Below are positions 23,450 to 26,049 of a stretch of DNA of 26,049 bases, one piece after another. A program made the translations under genes and the position numbers. Location: the NCBI GenBank assembly GCA_002328585.1, contig DCUV01000018.1, forward strand, positions 1 to 26,049. The letters run 5' to 3'. The stretch comes from Spirochaetia bacterium UBA2205. GTDB lineage: Bacteria > Spirochaetota > UBA4802 > UB4802. The notes below the pieces were generated by a model. It had not been told where the DNA came from. It saw nothing but the letters and a program-made list of their open reading frames with translations, and did not search any database. How positions within the stretch are numbered: the first letter of the stretch is position 1; every line of letters begins with the position of its first letter.

Positions 23450-23478
23450 GTTTATATTAAATTATTTATAATATCAAT

Positions 23479-23594
<116 letters not shown>

Positions 23595-23620
23595 AAGAAT
23601 GTTCTTACCGTGTGTTTGAC

Positions 23621-23649
23621 CTTATAAAAATATATAAATAAATTGTCAA
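23621..23649 (-). promoter_or_regulatory. Promoter of the 5S rRNA gene
   Basis: On the minus strand TTGACA (23649-23644), 17 bases, then TATAAG (23626-23621), near-consensus, about 27 bases before the mature 5S start. It shows that the 5S gene is transcribed on its own. Confidence 0.8.
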
Positions 23650-23823
23650 CGGAATTTTTAAAATTTTTCAGTACTTTGAAAAAATTTTATTTCGCTTTTA
23701 CTATATTTATCTCAAAAATATTTTTCTTCAAAAAAAAGACGGCTCCCAATTAAAATTTTATTGCATGGTAATAATCATTATATTACAATGCTTTTAGATA
23801 TATAAGTACTTTGGGAGGCTATT

Positions 23824-24282
23824 ATGGACCTTGAAACAACCACCTGTATTTCTTATGAACACTTACAACTATTAAAACACCATGCTGATAAAAACAAACT
23901 ATCGCTCCATTCATGTATTGTTGCTTTGATAAACTACACGGTTTTACATAAAACTATTGCGGTAAAGGCATATACACGGTTATCATACAGGAAACGGTAC
24001 ATCCAGTGGAAAAGGCTCCATATAATGCTGTTAGAGCATGAATATGAGTTTATTCTTGATCTCAAGAAGGTTTACAAGATGTCGTTTGCAAAGCTTATAG
24101 CCTACTGTATCGACAACTATCTGTATGAATTTCTTGAAGCCTTAGAAAAAGAAGATAATACCGATAACTATCGATGTGGAGGCTATACGTTCAGGTTTTT
24201 TTTAGAAGAAGGGATACAATGCTGCCAATTTTACTGGGGGCCACCACCGGAAATACTAAAACGAGCACTGCAAACATCATAA
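23824..24282 (+). CDS. Conserved-looking small protein, possible ribbon-helix-helix type
   Basis: A 152-residue basic, helical protein. The first part, ISYEHLQLLKHHADKNKLSLHSCIVALINYTV (9-40), has the pattern of a ribbon-helix-helix DNA-binding unit; a second similar helix pair follows (YEFILDLKKVYKMSFAKLIAYCIDNYLYEFLE, 73-104). The C-terminal part has several cysteines and aromatic residues (YRCGGYTFRFFLEE, CCQFYWGPPPE). GGGAGG lies six bases before the ATG. I do not recognise a named family; DNA binding is an inference from the pattern only. Confidence 0.65.
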   Translation: MDLETTTCISYEHLQLLKHHADKNKLSLHSCIVALINYTVLHKTIAVKAYTRLSYRKRYIQWKRLHIMLLEHEYEFILDLKKVYKMSFAKLIAYCIDNYLYEFLEALEKEDNTDNYRCGGYTFRFFLEEGIQCCQFYWGPPPEILKRALQTS

Positions 24283-24395
24283 AACATCAAAAACTTATCT
24301 TATACTATCAAACCACTATATCAAATACTTTATAAAATTTCTAAAGTACAGTAAAATTGTTTACAAAACATGAGAATATTTTCACTATAATAATT

Positions 24396-25373
24396 ATGAT
24401 TCAACAACCATTATCACCCCATGAACAAAAGCTCATATCCATAGTACCCGATGGTTATGCTCCCATGCGTCTTGATGTATATTTAGCACATCGGTTCACC
24501 TATCTTAGCCGTACAAAATGGCAATATGAGATCAAAACCGGAAAGATAGTTGTTAATGAAAAACATGTAACCAACCCGCATCATATTGTTTATCAACACT
24601 ATATAATTGAGTATAAGCGCCCGCCAGTTCAGGAACCTTCAATAATACCCCATTACACAATGCTCTATGAAGATGATTACGTCATTGCTGTTAATAAACC
24701 GGGCAACCTTCCCACACATCCAGCAGGGAAATACTTTCACAATACCCTTACAATGTTGTTGTGGAATGACCTCGGTATTCAATGCATGCCGCTCAACCGT
24801 TTAGACCGAGAAACATCTGGAGTTGTAGTGCTTGTTAAAAGTGGAAGTATTGCTTCGGCATTTTTAAAATATTCACATACTATCGCCAAACAATATTATG
24901 CGATAGTTACTGGCAATTGTTCTTTTTCTGAAATAACAGTAGACATGCCAATAGGATTGTCCTCCACCTCATCAATCAGGAAAAAACGTTATGCCTATGA
25001 AGATGCACAGTGGCAGGCACAAACGCACATCAGAGTGCTTCAACGCTATGATACATGCACCTTAATTGAAGCTACACCAAAAACAGGCCGAACGCACCAA
25101 ATACGTGTTCATTGCGAGCATATTGGCCATCCAATTATTGGTGACACCCTTTACTGCAACAGCGATAATACATTTATTGAATATATCAAAAACAAAGGTG
25201 CTCTATTGCGTGAATTTCACCGCTGTGCTTTGCACGCCCATACATACAGGCTTTATCATCCATTTTTACAAAAGATGATTGCAATAAAAGCACCAATGCC
25301 ACACGATATGCACACATTTTTATTACGATTAGATAAAAACTATGGCGCAGCCAACAATACCACCAAAAGCTAA
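24396..25373 (+). CDS. RluA-family pseudouridine synthase
   Basis: A 325-residue RNA pseudouridine synthase with an N-terminal S4-like RNA-binding part (MRLDVYLAHRFTYLSRTKWQYEIKTGKIVVNEKHV) and an RluA catalytic domain. The catalytic aspartate lies in NRLDRETSGVVVLVK, where N replaces the usual H; KTGRTHQIRVHCEHIGHPIIGD is a further signature. The target, 23S rRNA or tRNA, cannot be told. I start it at ATG 24396 instead of the TTG at 24357. TATAAT at 24386-24391 ends four bases before this ATG and no ribosome site is present, so the message may be leaderless. The last 32 bases overlap the DUF4416 gene. Confidence 0.9.
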   Translation: MIQQPLSPHEQKLISIVPDGYAPMRLDVYLAHRFTYLSRTKWQYEIKTGKIVVNEKHVTNPHHIVYQHYIIEYKRPPVQEPSIIPHYTMLYEDDYVIAVNKPGNLPTHPAGKYFHNTLTMLLWNDLGIQCMPLNRLDRETSGVVVLVKSGSIASAFLKYSHTIAKQYYAIVTGNCSFSEITVDMPIGLSSTSSIRKKRYAYEDAQWQAQTHIRVLQRYDTCTLIEATPKTGRTHQIRVHCEHIGHPIIGDTLYCNSDNTFIEYIKNKGALLREFHRCALHAHTYRLYHPFLQKMIAIKAPMPHDMHTFLLRLDKNYGAANNTTKS

Positions 25374-25863
25374 ACTTTTTATTGGACTGTTAACCTCTCA
25401 TGACGAGGTGTTGTTTCATGTCATCAATATATTAAAAAAAAAGTTTGGAGCTATTGATCTCCAATCTGAACCTATTCCATTTTCTCATACTGATTACTAT
25501 AGTACTATTGGGAAAAATCTTTACAAGGTACTCATTGGTTTTAACAGGCTTATAAAAAGAGAAGAAATTGCAAAAATTAAACTATTTACCAACAAAGTTG
25601 AGAATAAATTCTTAAAAAATGGTAACCGAACCATCAATATAGACCCCGGGTACCTCACCCTATCAAATGTTTTTTTGGTTTCATGCAAAGATTATTTCCA
25701 TAGAATATATATTGGCAGGGGAATATATGCAGAAAATGAATATCGGTATGTTGCTAAACACTACCATCCATGGGAATGGACATATCCCGATTATCAAAAA
25801 AAAGAGTACCTCCAGTTTTTTGAAACACTCAGAAGCATTTATTACGAGCAGATAAAAAAATAA
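25342..25863 (+). CDS. DUF4416 protein
   Basis: A 173-residue protein of the DUF4416 family: KLFIGLLTSHDEVL (11-24), FGAIDLQSEPIPFSHTDYYSTIGKNLYKVLIGF (35-67), INIDPGYLTLSNVFLVSCKDYFHRIYIGRGIYAE and WEWTYPDYQKKEYLQFFE match family members along the whole length. Function is unknown. It overlaps the 3' end of the RluA-type gene in another frame by 32 bases, so the two are on one transcript and probably translationally coupled. Confidence 0.88.
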   Translation: MAQPTIPPKAKLFIGLLTSHDEVLFHVINILKKKFGAIDLQSEPIPFSHTDYYSTIGKNLYKVLIGFNRLIKREEIAKIKLFTNKVENKFLKNGNRTINIDPGYLTLSNVFLVSCKDYFHRIYIGRGIYAENEYRYVAKHYHPWEWTYPDYQKKEYLQFFETLRSIYYEQIKK

Positions 25864-25883
25864 TACTAACTATCAATTAGTAT
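25863..25883 (-). terminator. Possible terminator between converging genes
   Basis: ATACTAA (25863-25869), seven-base loop, TTAGTAT (25877-25883). On the minus strand it is followed by a T-rich run, so it could end the partial gene at the right edge; the stem is AT-rich and weak. Confidence 0.4.
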
Positions 25884-26047
25884 AGAAAAAATTGCGGCGA
25901 TGGTTCCACCGGTTTTAATTGGTAAAGCTGCACAAGCTGTGCTGCAACCTGTTCACTATTGTCCATGGCACCAAATATGGCAAAAAAAAGCTGACTGGAA
26001 ATATTTTTATTAATTGTATGGACACAAAGCGCCTGAAACACCTTTGC
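25877..26047 (-). CDS. 3' end of an unidentified gene (runs off the window)
   Basis: The complement has an open frame from the window edge to TAA at 25879-25877, encoding 56 residues that begin AKVFQALCVHTINK and include FFAIFGAMDNSEQVAAQLVQLYQL and end EPSPQFFLY. The composition is like a real protein (helical, hydrophobic and acidic residues mixed), and the other two frames are closed. It converges on the DUF4416 gene with 13 bases between the stop codons. Too little is present to identify it. Confidence 0.6.
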   Translation of the reverse strand, partial: AKVFQALCVHTINKNISSQLFFAIFGAMDNSEQVAAQLVQLYQLKPVEPSPQFFLY

Positions 26048-26049
26048 AA

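Overview
The window is an AT-rich bacterial chromosome segment. Three things suggest a member of the Spirochaetota, perhaps near the Leptospira side: a gene that matches the spirochaetal DUF6675 family, a lone 5S rRNA gene with its own promoter and no 16S or 23S beside it, and cyclic-di-GMP, STAS and CheX-like signalling genes. This placement is an inference; nothing here identifies the species.

The most coherent system is selenocysteine synthesis and insertion at 4.3-9.5 kb: selD (selenophosphate synthetase), the tRNA-Sec gene selC, selA and selB. SelD is itself a selenoprotein: its catalytic residue is encoded by an in-frame UGA at 4371-4373, followed by a SECIS-like hairpin, so it is easily mis-annotated with a start about 46 codons too late. 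Between selD and selC lies a DUF4258/DUF2283 toxin-antitoxin-like pair on the opposite strand, plus a gene fragment. The tRNA-Sec acceptor arm has an odd base count.

Left part (1-4.2 kb): a DUF433/DUF5615 (PIN-like) toxin-antitoxin pair on the minus strand, degenerate DNA, a STAS-domain protein, a Mn-type superoxide dismutase (minus) and a divergent monoacylglycerol-lipase-like hydrolase (plus).

Middle part (9.5-18.7 kb, all plus): a HEAT-repeat protein and a type III pantothenate kinase homologue with altered motif residues; a 600-bp gap with DnaA boxes around very AT-rich DNA; a CheX-like protein translationally coupled to a sodium:solute symporter; a GAF-GGDEF-EAL protein with a globin-sensor-like N-terminus; a PP-loop sulfurtransferase-like enzyme; and purN.

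Right part (18.7-26 kb): a tract of dispersed palindromic repeats, a small membrane protein, an LPP20-like lipoprotein behind a perfect 20-bp palindrome, a ferredoxin-nitroreductase fusion and a PhzF-family protein (both minus), a DUF6675 protein, the orphan 5S rRNA (minus), an unknown small protein, an RluA-type pseudouridine synthase overlapping a DUF4416 gene, and the 3' end of an unidentified minus-strand gene.

Two short words recur far more often than chance predicts and cross coding and non-coding DNA: GGGGTCAGAGCC (four copies, about 5-6 kb apart) and GCGATAGTT (eight copies). They are reported as findings.
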